The translations under genes were made by a program, and so were the position numbers. The notes beneath the pieces are model-generated. The model was not told the origin of the DNA, did not search any database, and was given only the letters and a program-made list of their open reading frames with translations. Shown here piece by piece: positions 1 to 7,131 of a stretch of DNA of 7,525 nucleotides. Source of the stretch: Dysgonamonadaceae bacterium (GTDB taxonomy: Bacteria; Bacteroidota; Bacteroidia; Bacteroidales; Azobacteroidaceae); contig JAITAH010000316.1 of the NCBI GenBank assembly GCA_031284225.1, forward strand, positions 1-7,525, written 5' to 3'. The first letter of the stretch is position 1, and each line of letters begins with the position of its first letter.

Positions 1-5
1 TTTCT

Positions 6-96
6 CGTCATTGCGAACTGCGAGGAACGAAGCAGGAAGCAAACCAGATTATTGATCATTTATGGATTGCTTCGGGCGAACACCCTCGCAATGACG
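6..96. repeat. Short MITE/REP-like element with inverted-repeat ends
   Basis: The ends are a perfect 11-bp inverted repeat, CGTCATTGCGA at 6-16 and TCGCAATGACG at 86-96. Inside them is a second stem: GAAGCAA at 36-42 pairs with TTGCTTC at 67-73, and CCA at 44-46 pairs with TGG at 63-65 across one A-A mismatch. A TGATCA palindrome lies near the centre. The element has no coding capacity. From memory, elements with CGTCATTGCGA ends and internal GAAGCAA/TTGCTTC arms recur between genes in many bacterial genomes, so this is probably one copy of a dispersed family moved in trans or spread as a folded repeat. No clear target-site duplication is visible. The inverted-repeat structure is certain; the family label is inference. 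Confidence 0.7.
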
Positions 97-198
97 GTTT
101 TGTTACTTTTGATACAGCCTCTGCACATAGCAAAAGAATGATAGCAAATCCATACATGTAACTATACGATTCGCGTTTACGTTTTTAATCCGGTTAAA
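97..198. other. Spacer without recognisable features
   Basis: This AT-rich stretch lies between the inverted-repeat element and the minisatellite. It contains one TACATGTA motif (about 154-161) resembling the core of the 42-bp repeat unit, but out of phase with the array. No gene, RNA or terminator could be supported here. Confidence 0.5.
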
Positions 199-551
199 GG
201 CTTCATTGGCTCGTTCGTACATGTACAAAGATATCCCCCAGGCTTCATTGGCTCGTTCGTACATGTACAAAGATATCCCCCAGGCTTCATTGGCTCGTTC
301 ATACATGTACAAAGATATCCCCCAGGCCTCATTGGCTCGTTCATACATGTACAAAGATATCCCCCAGGTCTCATTGGCTCGTTCATACATGTACAAAGAT
401 ATCCCCCAGGTCTCATTGTCTCATTCTTACATGTACAAAGATATCCCCCAGGTCTCATTGGCTCATTCATACATGTACAAAGATATCCCCCAGGTCTCAT
501 TGGCTCGTTCATACACGTACAAAGATATTTCCCAGGTCTCATTGGCTCGTT
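199..551. repeat. 42-bp minisatellite, eight full copies plus a partial ninth
   Basis: Copies start at 199, 241, 283, 325, 367, 409, 451 and 493, with a 17-bp partial copy at 535. Copies 1 and 2 are identical. Later copies carry a few point changes that accumulate stepwise to the right: GGCTTC (copies 1-3), GGCCTC (copy 4), GGTCTC (copies 5-9). Copy 6 and copy 8 are the most diverged. There are no length changes. Each unit contains TACATGTA, which extends to the perfect palindrome GTACATGTAC in copies 1 and 2, but is broken in copy 8. Copies 1-7 also keep a GATATC palindrome. The graded pattern suggests slippage or unequal crossing-over, with the newest copies at the left end. The period is a multiple of three, so several frames stay open on both strands. 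The function is unknown. Confidence 0.95.
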
Positions 552-669
552 TGTTAAACAACAATGAATATAACAGGCAACCTCTAACGAGGTTTTGTTG
601 TGGCGAAGGTATGCCAATTTCTATTGACATGTTGTACGAGACACAACCGCATCGCGTAGTGCGCCTCGC
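552..669 (-). other. Spacer downstream of ilvC; no strong terminator
   Basis: This is the 3' flank of the operon. Only weak hairpins are visible: GTTGT/ACAAC (631-635 with 643-647) and AACCTC/GAGGTT (579-594). Neither is followed by a T-tract on the minus strand. The operon may end here through a weak or factor-dependent terminator, or transcription may run into the minisatellite. Confidence 0.45.
579..594. terminator. Possible weak terminator hairpin beyond ilvC
   Basis: A perfect 6-bp stem, AACCTC at 579-584 with GAGGTT at 589-594, encloses the loop TAAC. It lies about 75 bases beyond the ilvC stop. In the plus direction it is followed by TTGTTG; in the minus direction, which would matter for ilvC, it is followed by GCCTG with no U-run. 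It is therefore a poor intrinsic terminator and is listed only because it is the best stem available. Confidence 0.25.
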
Positions 670-1716
670 TCAATTATTTTCCGGTCGCAACTTCCGCACC
701 ACAGCTCCCGTTCGCCACATTTCGCTTTCGCGCAAGGCTTTCAGCTCTTTTTCCAGCCCTTCGCGATAGTCGGGTTTGGAGTTGGCGTCGATGGAACGTT
801 GCGCTTCGTTGCCGTTGGCGACTTCGCGGTAGAGTTTTTCAAACACCGGTTTGGTGGCGTCGTGGAAGGGCGTCATCCAGTCGAGGGCGCCGCGTTGGGC
901 GGTTGTCGAGCAGTTGGCGTACATCCAGTCCATGCCGTTTTCGGCGAAGAGGGGCATGAGGGATTGCGTCAGTTCTTCCACCGTTTCGTTGAAGGCTTCC
1001 GAAGGCGAATGGCCGTTTTGACGGAGTACTTCGTATTGCGCCAGCAGAATGCCTTGGATGGCGCCCATCAACGTGCCGCGTTCGCCGGTCAGATCGGAAA
1101 ACACTTCCCGTTTGAAGTCGGTTTCAAACAGATAGCCGGAGCCGACGCCGATGCCCAGAGCGATGGTTCTTGCGCGGGCGTTGCCCGTTGCATCCTGAAA
1201 TACGGCGTAGCTCGAATTTAATCCCCGGCCTTGCAGGAACATCCGGCGCAACGATGTGCCGGAGCCTTTCGGAGCCACCAGAATCACGTCAATATCGGCC
1301 GGCGGGACAATGCCGGTGCGTTCCTTGTAAGTGATGCCGAATCCATGGGAAAAGTACAGCGCCTTTCCGGCCGTCAAATGCGGTTGGATGCGGGGCCAGA
1401 CTTCGATTTGCGCCGCATCCGAAAGCAGGTACTGTATAATCGTTCCGCGCCGGGCGGCTTCTTCGATATCGAAAAGCGTTTCGCCCGGCACCCATCCGTC
1501 GGCAACGGCCTTGTCCCAAGTCTTACCGCCTTTGCGTTGGCCGACAATCACGTTGAAGCCGTTGTCGCGCAGGTTCAACGATTGTCCCGGGCCTTGTACG
1601 CCGTAGCCAATCACAGCGATGGTTTCATTTTTCAAACACTCTTTTGCTTTTTCCAGTGGAAATTCTTCGCGGGTAACGACTTGTTCGTTCACGCCGCCAA
1701 AATTCATTGTTGCCAT
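670..1716 (-). CDS. ilvC: Ketol-acid reductoisomerase, class I
   Basis: Catalyses the Mg-dependent alkyl migration and NAD(P)H reduction of 2-acetolactate and 2-aceto-2-hydroxybutyrate to dihydroxy acids, the second common step of valine, leucine and isoleucine synthesis, in the cytoplasm. At 348 residues it has class I length (class II is near 490). The N-terminal Rossmann domain carries GYGVQG at residues 37-42. The basic loop GQRKGGKTW (59-67) suggests NADPH use. SHGFG (123-127) holds the probable catalytic His124. In the helical C-terminal domain, D208 and E212 of SDLTGE are the predicted metal ligands, with E244 and E248 of NETVEE as the second set, and CSTTAQRG (269-276) as the substrate loop. 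GYGVQGPGQ, in place of the commoner GYGSQGHAH, is recalled as the Bacteroidetes version. The start is four bases after the thioesterase stop. Identity is secure. Confidence 0.97.
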   Translation of the reverse strand: MATMNFGGVNEQVVTREEFPLEKAKECLKNETIAVIGYGVQGPGQSLNLRDNGFNVIVGQRKGGKTWDKAVADGWVPGETLFDIEEAARRGTIIQYLLSDAAQIEVWPRIQPHLTAGKALYFSHGFGITYKERTGIVPPADIDVILVAPKGSGTSLRRMFLQGRGLNSSYAVFQDATGNARARTIALGIGVGSGYLFETDFKREVFSDLTGERGTLMGAIQGILLAQYEVLRQNGHSPSEAFNETVEELTQSLMPLFAENGMDWMYANCSTTAQRGALDWMTPFHDATKPVFEKLYREVANGNEAQRSIDANSKPDYREGLEKELKALRESEMWRTGAVVRKLRPENN

Positions 1717-1720
1717 ACGT

Positions 1721-2497
1721 TTAAATTTTAATAGTTGTTTTTATTTGTTTGTTTTCTTTCCAGATAATCCGGCTCCGGCAAACCGATTCGTCCCCGCGGC
1801 GGGTATCGATCAAGTATTCATCGGCCGAAACCGTTTGTTTATACAATTTCAGTTTATCGCCGAAACTGCCTTCTGCCAGATAGACGATTTCAAATTTATG
1901 GATGGTCTTTTCCTTGAAAATATCCAGATCGAAGACGTTGATAACGTGTTCGATGTATTTCACGCTGTTCATGTGTCGGTTGATGTCGATGTCGCTGTAG
2001 CGTACCGAATAGCCCATGCTGGGGTCTTCTCCTGCGACCGCAGGGATTTTCGACATTTTTTCGACGGGACAGGCGTTTTCGTCCGTTACAAAATCCAGCA
2101 TATCGGGTCGCCAAGCGGGAATATCGATCGGCCGCCGCGTGGCGATACTGATCGCTGCCCAAATGCTGCGGGCATATCCGATGGTTTTCCCGCTATGGTC
2201 GATAAAACGGAAACAGCGTTGCGTAAAGAAATGATTAACGCTCTCTACCCAAGTCTCGACCGTCAAATCCTGATTGTGGCTGGGATATTCGTACATTTCC
2301 ACCGAAAGGCGCGACAGTACCCAGGCGACATGGTCTTTTGAAATCTGTTCGTATCCGAATCCGCGTTGTTGCGCGTGGATAGACGCCGCGTCCAGAATAA
2401 AATTGCAGATGACCGGCAACGTCGCTTTTTCCGTGAAATCGCATACATACGATTCGATGTGGAACTTGAAAGAGCCTGTTTTTTCTAACACGTTCAT
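1721..2497 (-). CDS. Acyl-ACP thioesterase (FatA/FatB-like, double hotdog)
   Basis: Hydrolyses acyl-ACP to free fatty acid and ACP in the cytoplasm. The 258 residues fit two hotdog domains: an N-terminal half (about 8-135) with the long helix region around NFILDAASIHAQQRGFGYEQ and the strand block WVLSRLSVEMYEYP, and a C-terminal half starting near GYSVRYSDID. The D-x-N-x-H-x-N motif at 171-177 (DINRHMN) matches the catalytic Asp/Asn/His set of plant FatB enzymes; E209 in LAEGSFGD is a candidate for the catalytic glutamate. The gene lies six bases after ilvN and four before ilvC, so it is co-transcribed with the branched-chain pathway. This position is a conserved Bacteroidetes arrangement as far as I recall. 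Chain-length or branched-chain preference cannot be read from the sequence. A release role for branched acyl chains made from valine or leucine precursors is only an inference. Confidence 0.9.
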   Translation of the reverse strand: MNVLEKTGSFKFHIESYVCDFTEKATLPVICNFILDAASIHAQQRGFGYEQISKDHVAWVLSRLSVEMYEYPSHNQDLTVETWVESVNHFFTQRCFRFIDHSGKTIGYARSIWAAISIATRRPIDIPAWRPDMLDFVTDENACPVEKMSKIPAVAGEDPSMGYSVRYSDIDINRHMNSVKYIEHVINVFDLDIFKEKTIHKFEIVYLAEGSFGDKLKLYKQTVSADEYLIDTRRGDESVCRSRIIWKENKQIKTTIKI

Positions 2498-2503
2498 TTT
2501 TAT

Positions 2504-3052
2504 TTATTTTCGGTTGAGTTTGGCCTCCATGGCGGCCAGCATGTCGCTCAATCGTTCGACTTTCGATTTCGTAATAGCGACCCGTCCGGAACGGATGAAT
2601 TGCAGGACGCCTGTCTTTTGACTCAATTCTTTGAACAGCGCTTGCGTTTCTTCGTAATGACCGGTTTTTTCGAGCACCGTCCACGTTTCGGTCATATCCA
2701 GAATGCGGGCGTTGTATCGGCGGACAATATCTTCGATCGACCCCAAAGACAGCAGTTTGGGTGTGGGTAACTTGTAGAGTGCAATTTCCTGAAACACTAA
2801 ATCTTCGTCGGCGTTGAAATAGGCTTTGACGATATCTACCCGTTTGTCGATCTGTTTCACGACTTTTTCGATCGTATCCTTTTCGGCAAAAGCCGTAATC
2901 GTAAACTTGTGGATGCCTTCGAGCGCCGAGGGCGATACAGACAGCGTTTCGATATTCAAGCCCCTTCGGGTGAAAATAATCGTTACCTGATTGAGCAGGC
3001 CGACGGTATTTTCCGAGAAAATAGTGATGGTATAGAGCGTTTTATTTTCCAT
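2504..3052 (-). CDS. ilvN: Acetohydroxyacid synthase, small regulatory subunit
   Basis: The regulatory subunit binds and activates the catalytic subunit IlvB and normally confers feedback inhibition by valine. The 182 residues contain an N-terminal ACT domain (about 5-80) and a C-terminal small-subunit domain (about 85-165). Compared by eye with E. coli IlvH, the residues around its valine site are kept: N15 and G18 in SENTVGLLNQV, and N33 in RGLNIETLSVSP. The C-terminal part shows LYKLPTP and IVRRYNARILDMTE, in the place of the family's equivalent strand and helix, and ends with the expected RSGRVAI segment (154-160). Length is slightly above the 160-175 usual for the family because of a charged tail. 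It is unusual here in being separated from ilvB by the beta-barrel gene; its start is six bases after that gene's stop. Valine sensitivity is predicted, not shown. Confidence 0.95.
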   Translation of the reverse strand: MENKTLYTITIFSENTVGLLNQVTIIFTRRGLNIETLSVSPSALEGIHKFTITAFAEKDTIEKVVKQIDKRVDIVKAYFNADEDLVFQEIALYKLPTPKLLSLGSIEDIVRRYNARILDMTETWTVLEKTGHYEETQALFKELSQKTGVLQFIRSGRVAITKSKVERLSDMLAAMEAKLNRK

Positions 3053-3058
3053 ATCCGG

Positions 3059-3571
3059 TTAAAATTTGACGCTGATTCCGATATTGAACCGGGTGATGTT
3101 GTATCCTTCTTCCGTGAAAAGAAAGATATTTTTGAACAGGCGAACACGACAACCCAAGGTTATTCCCGGAAAGAATTCATAGGTTGTCGAACGGCTGTGT
3201 TCGTCATTGATTAAGAGCCCCGGCAGGATGGCTGCAAAGAGTTCCACGTTTCGATGGACGGCGTAAATACAGGAAAACCGCGGCGACAGCAAGTAGCTTC
3301 GGTCCCACTCATAATGGTCGTCGCTTCCTTCCCAGGCGTATCCGTCGCCTCGTTGAAACCCGAAGTAACCGCCGGCCGTCAGCGTAGAATGTTCGCCGAA
3401 AGTCTTTATTTGGTAGTCGTAACCAATATTTCCGCCGATTCCGTAATTTGCGCCGGCGCCCAAACTGATACTGTTTTTGTTGTCTTGCGCGCGCGTCGTA
3501 ACAATTCCTGTTGTCAAAAGGATAAACAGGCACGCTGTTAACTTGTTAATGATTGCTTTTTTCATATTCAT
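3059..3571 (-). CDS. Small outer-membrane beta-barrel protein, unknown function
   Basis: No specific function is recognised. The 170-residue product has an N-terminal signal peptide: basic MKKAIINK, a hydrophobic run LTACLFILLTTGIV, and a probable cleavage after TTRA (residue 28). The mature part of about 142 residues is rich in Gly, Tyr and Phe, with alternating strand patterns, roughly at 33-40, 44-54, 62-73, 92-104, 108-118, 131-143, 148-155 and 163-170. It ends in SVKF, a terminal aromatic residue typical of BAM substrates. That fits an eight-stranded OmpA/OmpX-type barrel. Its ATG overlaps the ilvB stop as ATGA, implying translational coupling; Met3 (3563-3565) is an alternative start giving a more typical signal peptide. 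Only six bases separate it from ilvN. Such a gene between the two synthase subunits is not part of the usual operon. A transport or envelope role linked to branched-chain metabolism is possible but unsupported. Confidence 0.85.
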   Translation of the reverse strand: MNMKKAIINKLTACLFILLTTGIVTTRAQDNKNSISLGAGANYGIGGNIGYDYQIKTFGEHSTLTAGGYFGFQRGDGYAWEGSDDHYEWDRSYLLSPRFSCIYAVHRNVELFAAILPGLLINDEHSRSTTYEFFPGITLGCRVRLFKNIFLFTEEGYNITRFNIGISVKF

Positions 3572-5274
3572 TCCTCATTTTCTTCCCCTAATAACAGGTG
3601 GGTGATGCAAGCTCCGGCGGGCGCCATCGGATAAACCATTCCTTTGGGCTCGACGCAGGCTTCCAATAAATAAGCGCCTTTCGTTTCCAGCATTTCCCGG
3701 ATGGCTTCGTCCAGCTCTTCCCGTCGTTTGACGGTACGCCCCGGAATACCGTAGGCGGCGGCGATTGGGATGAAATCCGGGTTTTTCATCACCGTTTCGG
3801 AATAGCGCTCCCGAAAGAACAGCTCCTGCCATTGGCGGACCATTCCTAAAAAACAGTTATTTAGAAGGATAATTTTAATGTCGATACCGTATTGCAGAAT
3901 GGCGCCTAATTCCTGAATGGTCATCTGTAATCCCCCGTCGCCGACAAACAGGCAAACCGTCCGGTGGGGAGCGCCGAATTTAGCGCCGATAGCGGCGGGT
4001 AAACCGAAACCCATCGTGCCCAAGCCTCCCGAAGTAACCACGCTGCGCGTTTGAGTAAATTTGAAATAGCGGACGCCCATCATTTGGTTTTGTCCGACGT
4101 CCGTTACTAAGATTGCCTGATGACGGGTGGCTTCCGATACTTTATGAACGACTTCGCCCATTTTCAAAGGGCCTGACGCCGGATACAGTTCGCGATGGAT
4201 AACCGTTTGTCTTTCTTTTTCCCAGGGCGCACAGAAAGTTTCCCGCCAAGAAGTATGTTTGTTTTCGTTCAGTTGTCGGGTTATTTCGACCAGCGTTACT
4301 TTGGCGTCGCCCAATACCGGCACATCCGCTTTGACGTTTTTGTCGATTTCGGCGGCGTCAATGTCCAGATGAATGATTTTGGCCTGTTTGGCATAGGTTT
4401 CCAAATCGCCCGTTACCCGATCGTCGAAGCGCAGACCGATAGCAATCAGGACGTCGCACTCGTTGGTTTTCAGGTTGGGCGCCAAGTTGCCGTGCATGCC
4501 TAACATTCCCACGTTCAAAGGCTCGTCGGAGGGCAATGCGGAAAGTCCCAAAATCGTTGACGCTGCCGGAATATCGGCTTTTTGCAAAAAGGCCAGCAAT
4601 TCTTTTTCGGCGTTGCCGAGGATAACCCCCTGTCCTATCAACGCCAAAGGCTTTTTCGCTGCATTGATGAGGTTGGCGGCTTCGGCAATTGACTCCGGTT
4701 CCATTTCCGGAACGGGGATATACGAGCGGATATAGTCGATTTTTACCGGTTCGTAATTCGTTTTTCCGACTTGAGCGTTTTTGGCAATATCCAGCACCAC
4801 CGGCCCCGGCCGTCCGGTGGAGGCAATGTAAAAAGCGCGGGCAACAGCCCAAGCAATATCATCGCTGTTCCGTACCTGATAAGCCCACTTGGTAATCGGT
4901 TGCGTTACGCCGATAACATCCACTTCTTGAAAAGCGTCGGTGCCGAGTAAAGAAGCGGGTACCTGTCCGGCAATGACGACGATGGGCGTACTGTCCATCA
5001 TGGCGTCGGCGATTCCGGTGATGGTGTTTGCCACCCCCGGCCCGGAAGTAACCAGTGTAACGCCAACTTTGCCCGAAACCCGTGCATAGCCTTGAGCGGC
5101 GTGCGCGGCTCCCTGTTCGTGGCGAACCAGAATATGGGTTAATTGGTCTTGATAATCGTACAAAGCATCGTAAATAGGGATGGCTTGCCCGCCCGGGTAA
5201 CCGAAAATAGTATCGACCCCTTCGTGGATAAGCGCTTTTAATAAGGCTTCGCTGCCTGTCAGTTCTTTTTTCAT
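3568..5274 (-). CDS. ilvB: Acetohydroxyacid synthase, large catalytic subunit
   Basis: Condenses pyruvate with a second pyruvate or with 2-ketobutyrate to acetolactate or acetohydroxybutyrate, the first common step of branched-chain amino acid synthesis, using thiamine diphosphate, Mg and structural FAD. The 568 residues show the three family domains. The N-terminal Pyr domain has GYPGGQAIPIYDAL (25-38) and the catalytic Glu53 in RHEQGAAHAAQGYAR. The central FAD-binding domain includes GMLGMHGN (256-263) and GLRFDDRVTGD (280-290). The C-terminal PP domain has the ThDP motif from GDG (445-447) to NN (472-473), followed by LGMVRQWQ (476-483), the active-site and herbicide-site region. Length is normal, with no gaps. 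It starts 12 bases after ilvD. It differs from simple pyruvate oxidases by the RQWQ region and by its operon partners. Confidence 0.97.
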   Translation of the reverse strand: MKKELTGSEALLKALIHEGVDTIFGYPGGQAIPIYDALYDYQDQLTHILVRHEQGAAHAAQGYARVSGKVGVTLVTSGPGVANTITGIADAMMDSTPIVVIAGQVPASLLGTDAFQEVDVIGVTQPITKWAYQVRNSDDIAWAVARAFYIASTGRPGPVVLDIAKNAQVGKTNYEPVKIDYIRSYIPVPEMEPESIAEAANLINAAKKPLALIGQGVILGNAEKELLAFLQKADIPAASTILGLSALPSDEPLNVGMLGMHGNLAPNLKTNECDVLIAIGLRFDDRVTGDLETYAKQAKIIHLDIDAAEIDKNVKADVPVLGDAKVTLVEITRQLNENKHTSWRETFCAPWEKERQTVIHRELYPASGPLKMGEVVHKVSEATRHQAILVTDVGQNQMMGVRYFKFTQTRSVVTSGGLGTMGFGLPAAIGAKFGAPHRTVCLFVGDGGLQMTIQELGAILQYGIDIKIILLNNCFLGMVRQWQELFFRERYSETVMKNPDFIPIAAAYGIPGRTVKRREELDEAIREMLETKGAYLLEACVEPKGMVYPMAPAGACITHLLLGEENEE

Positions 5275-5286
5275 CGTTTGTTGTGT

Positions 5287-7095
5287 TTAATCCAGAATAC
5301 GTACAGCGCCTTTATCGGCCGAGCTAACCATCGAGGCATAAGCCTTCAGCGCTTTGGAGACGATTCGTTGACGATGTGGCGGGGTAAACGCTTGGGTTCC
5401 CCGTTGTAATTCCGTTTCCCGTCGTTTGGCCAACTCCTCATCGGAGAGCAATACGTTGATGCTGCGGTTGGGAATGTCGATTTCGATAATGTCGCCGTTG
5501 CGTATCAGGCCGATATTGCCGCCGGCAGCAGCTTCGGGCGAAACATGTCCGATGGACAAGCCGGAGGTGCCGCCTGAAAATCTCCCGTCGGTAATCAGGG
5601 CGCAGGCTTTGCCCAATCGCCGCGATTTAATGTACGAAGTAGGGTAGAGCATTTCTTGCATCCCCGGTCCGCCCTTGGGGCCTTCGTAAATGATGATGAC
5701 TACATCGCCGGCTTGTACGGACGGGGCAAGTCCCGTTTCTGTATTGCCCAGAATCCCTTCGCAGGCTGCTTCCTGACTGTCGAATACTTTGGCTGGGCCG
5801 GAAAATGTGAAAATACTTTCGTCCACTCCGGCTGTTTTGACTACGCAACCGTCTGCGGCAATGTTTCCTTTGAGGATGGCCAGTCCGCCGTCTTTGCTGT
5901 AAGCGTGTTCGATGTCGCGGATGCAGCCGTTGACGCGGTCGGTATCCAGCGCTTCGTAATAATTATTTTGTGAGCCGAGCGTTAAATTGAATGTATTACC
6001 GGGAGCAGACAGATAGATTGTCTTTTCCTGTTTGAAAGGCCGACCATCCACGCGGAGAACGTTCGTATCAATCAATCCGCCTTTGGCCAATTCTTCCATA
6101 ATGCTTTCAATGCCGCCGGCCCGATTGACGTCTTGAATATGGTATTTTTGGGTGTTGGGGGCTACTTTGCAGAGGTAGGGCGTTTTTCGCGAAAGCGTAT
6201 CAATATCGTCCATGGTGAAGTGTACGCCGGCTTCGCCGGCAATCGCCAAAAGATGCAAAACGGTATTGGTCGAACCGCCCATTGCCATGTCCAACGTCAT
6301 GGCGTTGAGGAAAGCCTCGCGTGTAGCAATCGAGCGCGGCAATACGCGGGTATCGCCCTGTTCGTAATAGGCATACGTGTTTTCGACAATCAATTTGGCG
6401 GCGTCGGCAAAAAGCTTTTTCCGGTTGACGTGCGTGGCAACGATGGTACCGTTTCCGGGCAGCGCCAGTCCGATCGCTTCGTTGAGGCAATTCATCGAAT
6501 TGGCGGTAAACATTCCGCTGCAAGAGCCGCAGGAAGGACAGGCATGCTGTTCGATTCGTTGTACCTGTTCGTCGGAAACCGATTCGTCGGCGCTTTGTAT
6601 CATGGCGTCGATCAGGTCCAAGCCGATTCCGTCCAAACGGCCAGCTTCCATCGGTCCGCCGGAAACAAATATGGCCGGAATATTCAGGCGCATGGCGGCC
6701 ATTAACATGCCCGGCGTAATTTTATCGCAATTACTGATGCAAACCATGGCGTCGGCTTGATGAGCTTGCACCATATATTCTACGCTGTCGGCGATCAAAT
6801 CGCGGGAAGGCAGCGAATAAAGCATTCCGTCGTGCCCCATGGCAATGCCGTCGTCGATGGCGATGGTATTGAATTCGGCGGCAAAACAGCCCTGTTTTTC
6901 GATTTCATTTTTGACATACTGTCCGATTTCATGCAAATGGACATGCCCCGGTACGAATTGGGAAAACGAGTTAACAATCGCGATGATGGGTTTGCCCATT
7001 TGTTTGTCCGTCATCCCGTTGGCTTTCCACAAAGCGCGGGCGCCTGCCATCTTCCGGCCTTGCGTACTGGTATGACTGCGTAATTGAATCTTCAT
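5287..7095 (-). CDS. ilvD: Dihydroxyacid dehydratase
   Basis: Dehydrates 2,3-dihydroxy-isovalerate and 2,3-dihydroxy-3-methylvalerate to 2-keto acids in the cytoplasm; the first gene of the operon. The 602 residues span the full IlvD/Edd fold. [10 protein letters not shown] (121-130) holds cluster Cys123 and Lys125, a likely metal-binding (carbamylated) lysine. [19 protein letters not shown] (186-204) holds the second cluster cysteine, probably Cys192. [12 protein letters not shown] (80-91) supplies acidic metal ligands, and [14 protein letters not shown] (504-517) carries the candidate catalytic serine. [14 protein letters not shown] (41-54) resembles the E. coli enzyme and lacks the third cysteine found in [2Fe-2S] relatives, which points to the oxygen-sensitive [4Fe-4S] type. 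IlvD was preferred over 6-phosphogluconate dehydratase (Edd) because of these motifs and the neighbours. The start gives [20 protein letters not shown], the usual family N-terminus. Confidence 0.97.
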   Translation of the reverse strand: MKIQLRSHTSTQGRKMAGARALWKANGMTDKQMGKPIIAIVNSFSQFVPGHVHLHEIGQYVKNEIEKQGCFAAEFNTIAIDDGIAMGHDGMLYSLPSRDLIADSVEYMVQAHQADAMVCISNCDKITPGMLMAAMRLNIPAIFVSGGPMEAGRLDGIGLDLIDAMIQSADESVSDEQVQRIEQHACPSCGSCSGMFTANSMNCLNEAIGLALPGNGTIVATHVNRKKLFADAAKLIVENTYAYYEQGDTRVLPRSIATREAFLNAMTLDMAMGGSTNTVLHLLAIAGEAGVHFTMDDIDTLSRKTPYLCKVAPNTQKYHIQDVNRAGGIESIMEELAKGGLIDTNVLRVDGRPFKQEKTIYLSAPGNTFNLTLGSQNNYYEALDTDRVNGCIRDIEHAYSKDGGLAILKGNIAADGCVVKTAGVDESIFTFSGPAKVFDSQEAACEGILGNTETGLAPSVQAGDVVIIIYEGPKGGPGMQEMLYPTSYIKSRRLGKACALITDGRFSGGTSGLSIGHVSPEAAAGGNIGLIRNGDIIEIDIPNRSINVLLSDEELAKRRETELQRGTQAFTPPHRQRIVSKALKAYASMVSSADKGAVRILD

Positions 7096-7116
7096 CGTAA
7101 TTTCTTAAAAATCTTG

Positions 7117-7124
7117 CAAAGATA
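7117..7124 (-). promoter_or_regulatory. Bacteroidetes-type -7 box for ilvD
   Basis: Read on the minus strand this is TATCTTTG followed by C, a full match to the Bacteroidetes -7 consensus TAnnTTTG. It implies transcription starting near 7110 and a leader of only about 15 bases before the ilvD ATG at 7095. The -33 region, about 20 bases upstream, reads AACTTTTT on the minus strand, a poor match to TTTG, so an activator may be needed. The very short leader leaves no room for a leader-peptide attenuator, T-box or riboswitch. Confidence 0.65.
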
Positions 7125-7131
7125 ATCGTTT

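Larger units (their letters stand above)
670..7124 (-). other. ilv operon: ilvD-ilvB-omp-ilvN-thioesterase-ilvC
   Basis: Six genes share one strand. The gaps, in transcription order, are 12 bases (ilvD-ilvB), a 4-base ATGA overlap (ilvB-barrel gene), 6 bases (barrel gene-ilvN), 6 bases (ilvN-thioesterase) and 4 bases (thioesterase-ilvC). A single TATCTTTG box sits in front of ilvD, and no gap is long enough for a separate promoter. The order ilvD, ilvB, ilvN, thioesterase, ilvC is recalled as usual for Bacteroides relatives; the barrel gene is the extra member. ilvA, ilvE and the leu genes are not in the window. Confidence 0.85.

Noticed and set aside
199..551. CRISPR array
   Set aside because: The 42-bp units are contiguous and nearly identical over their whole length; there are no variable spacers and no cas genes.
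206..769. Plus-strand 187-codon open frame through the minisatellite into the 3' end of ilvC
   Set aside because: It starts at TTG inside the repeat, is open because the period is a multiple of three, and its last 100 bases are antisense to conserved ilvC codons.
1891..1898. Minus-strand TAAATTTG box inside the thioesterase gene as an internal ilvC promoter
   Set aside because: An eight-base pattern with two free positions is expected by chance, and ilvC is four bases from the preceding gene, fitting read-through.
1619..2341. Plus-strand 240-codon open frame
   Set aside because: It is antisense to the thioesterase and ilvC coding sequences, whose products have clear conserved motifs; the frame resembles no family.
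6133..6705. Plus-strand 190-codon open frame
   Set aside because: It lies wholly antisense to ilvD and shows no recognisable protein features.
7096..7116. Attenuator, T-box or riboswitch leader for the ilv operon
   Set aside because: The predicted leader between the promoter box and ilvD is only about 15 bases, too short for any of these.
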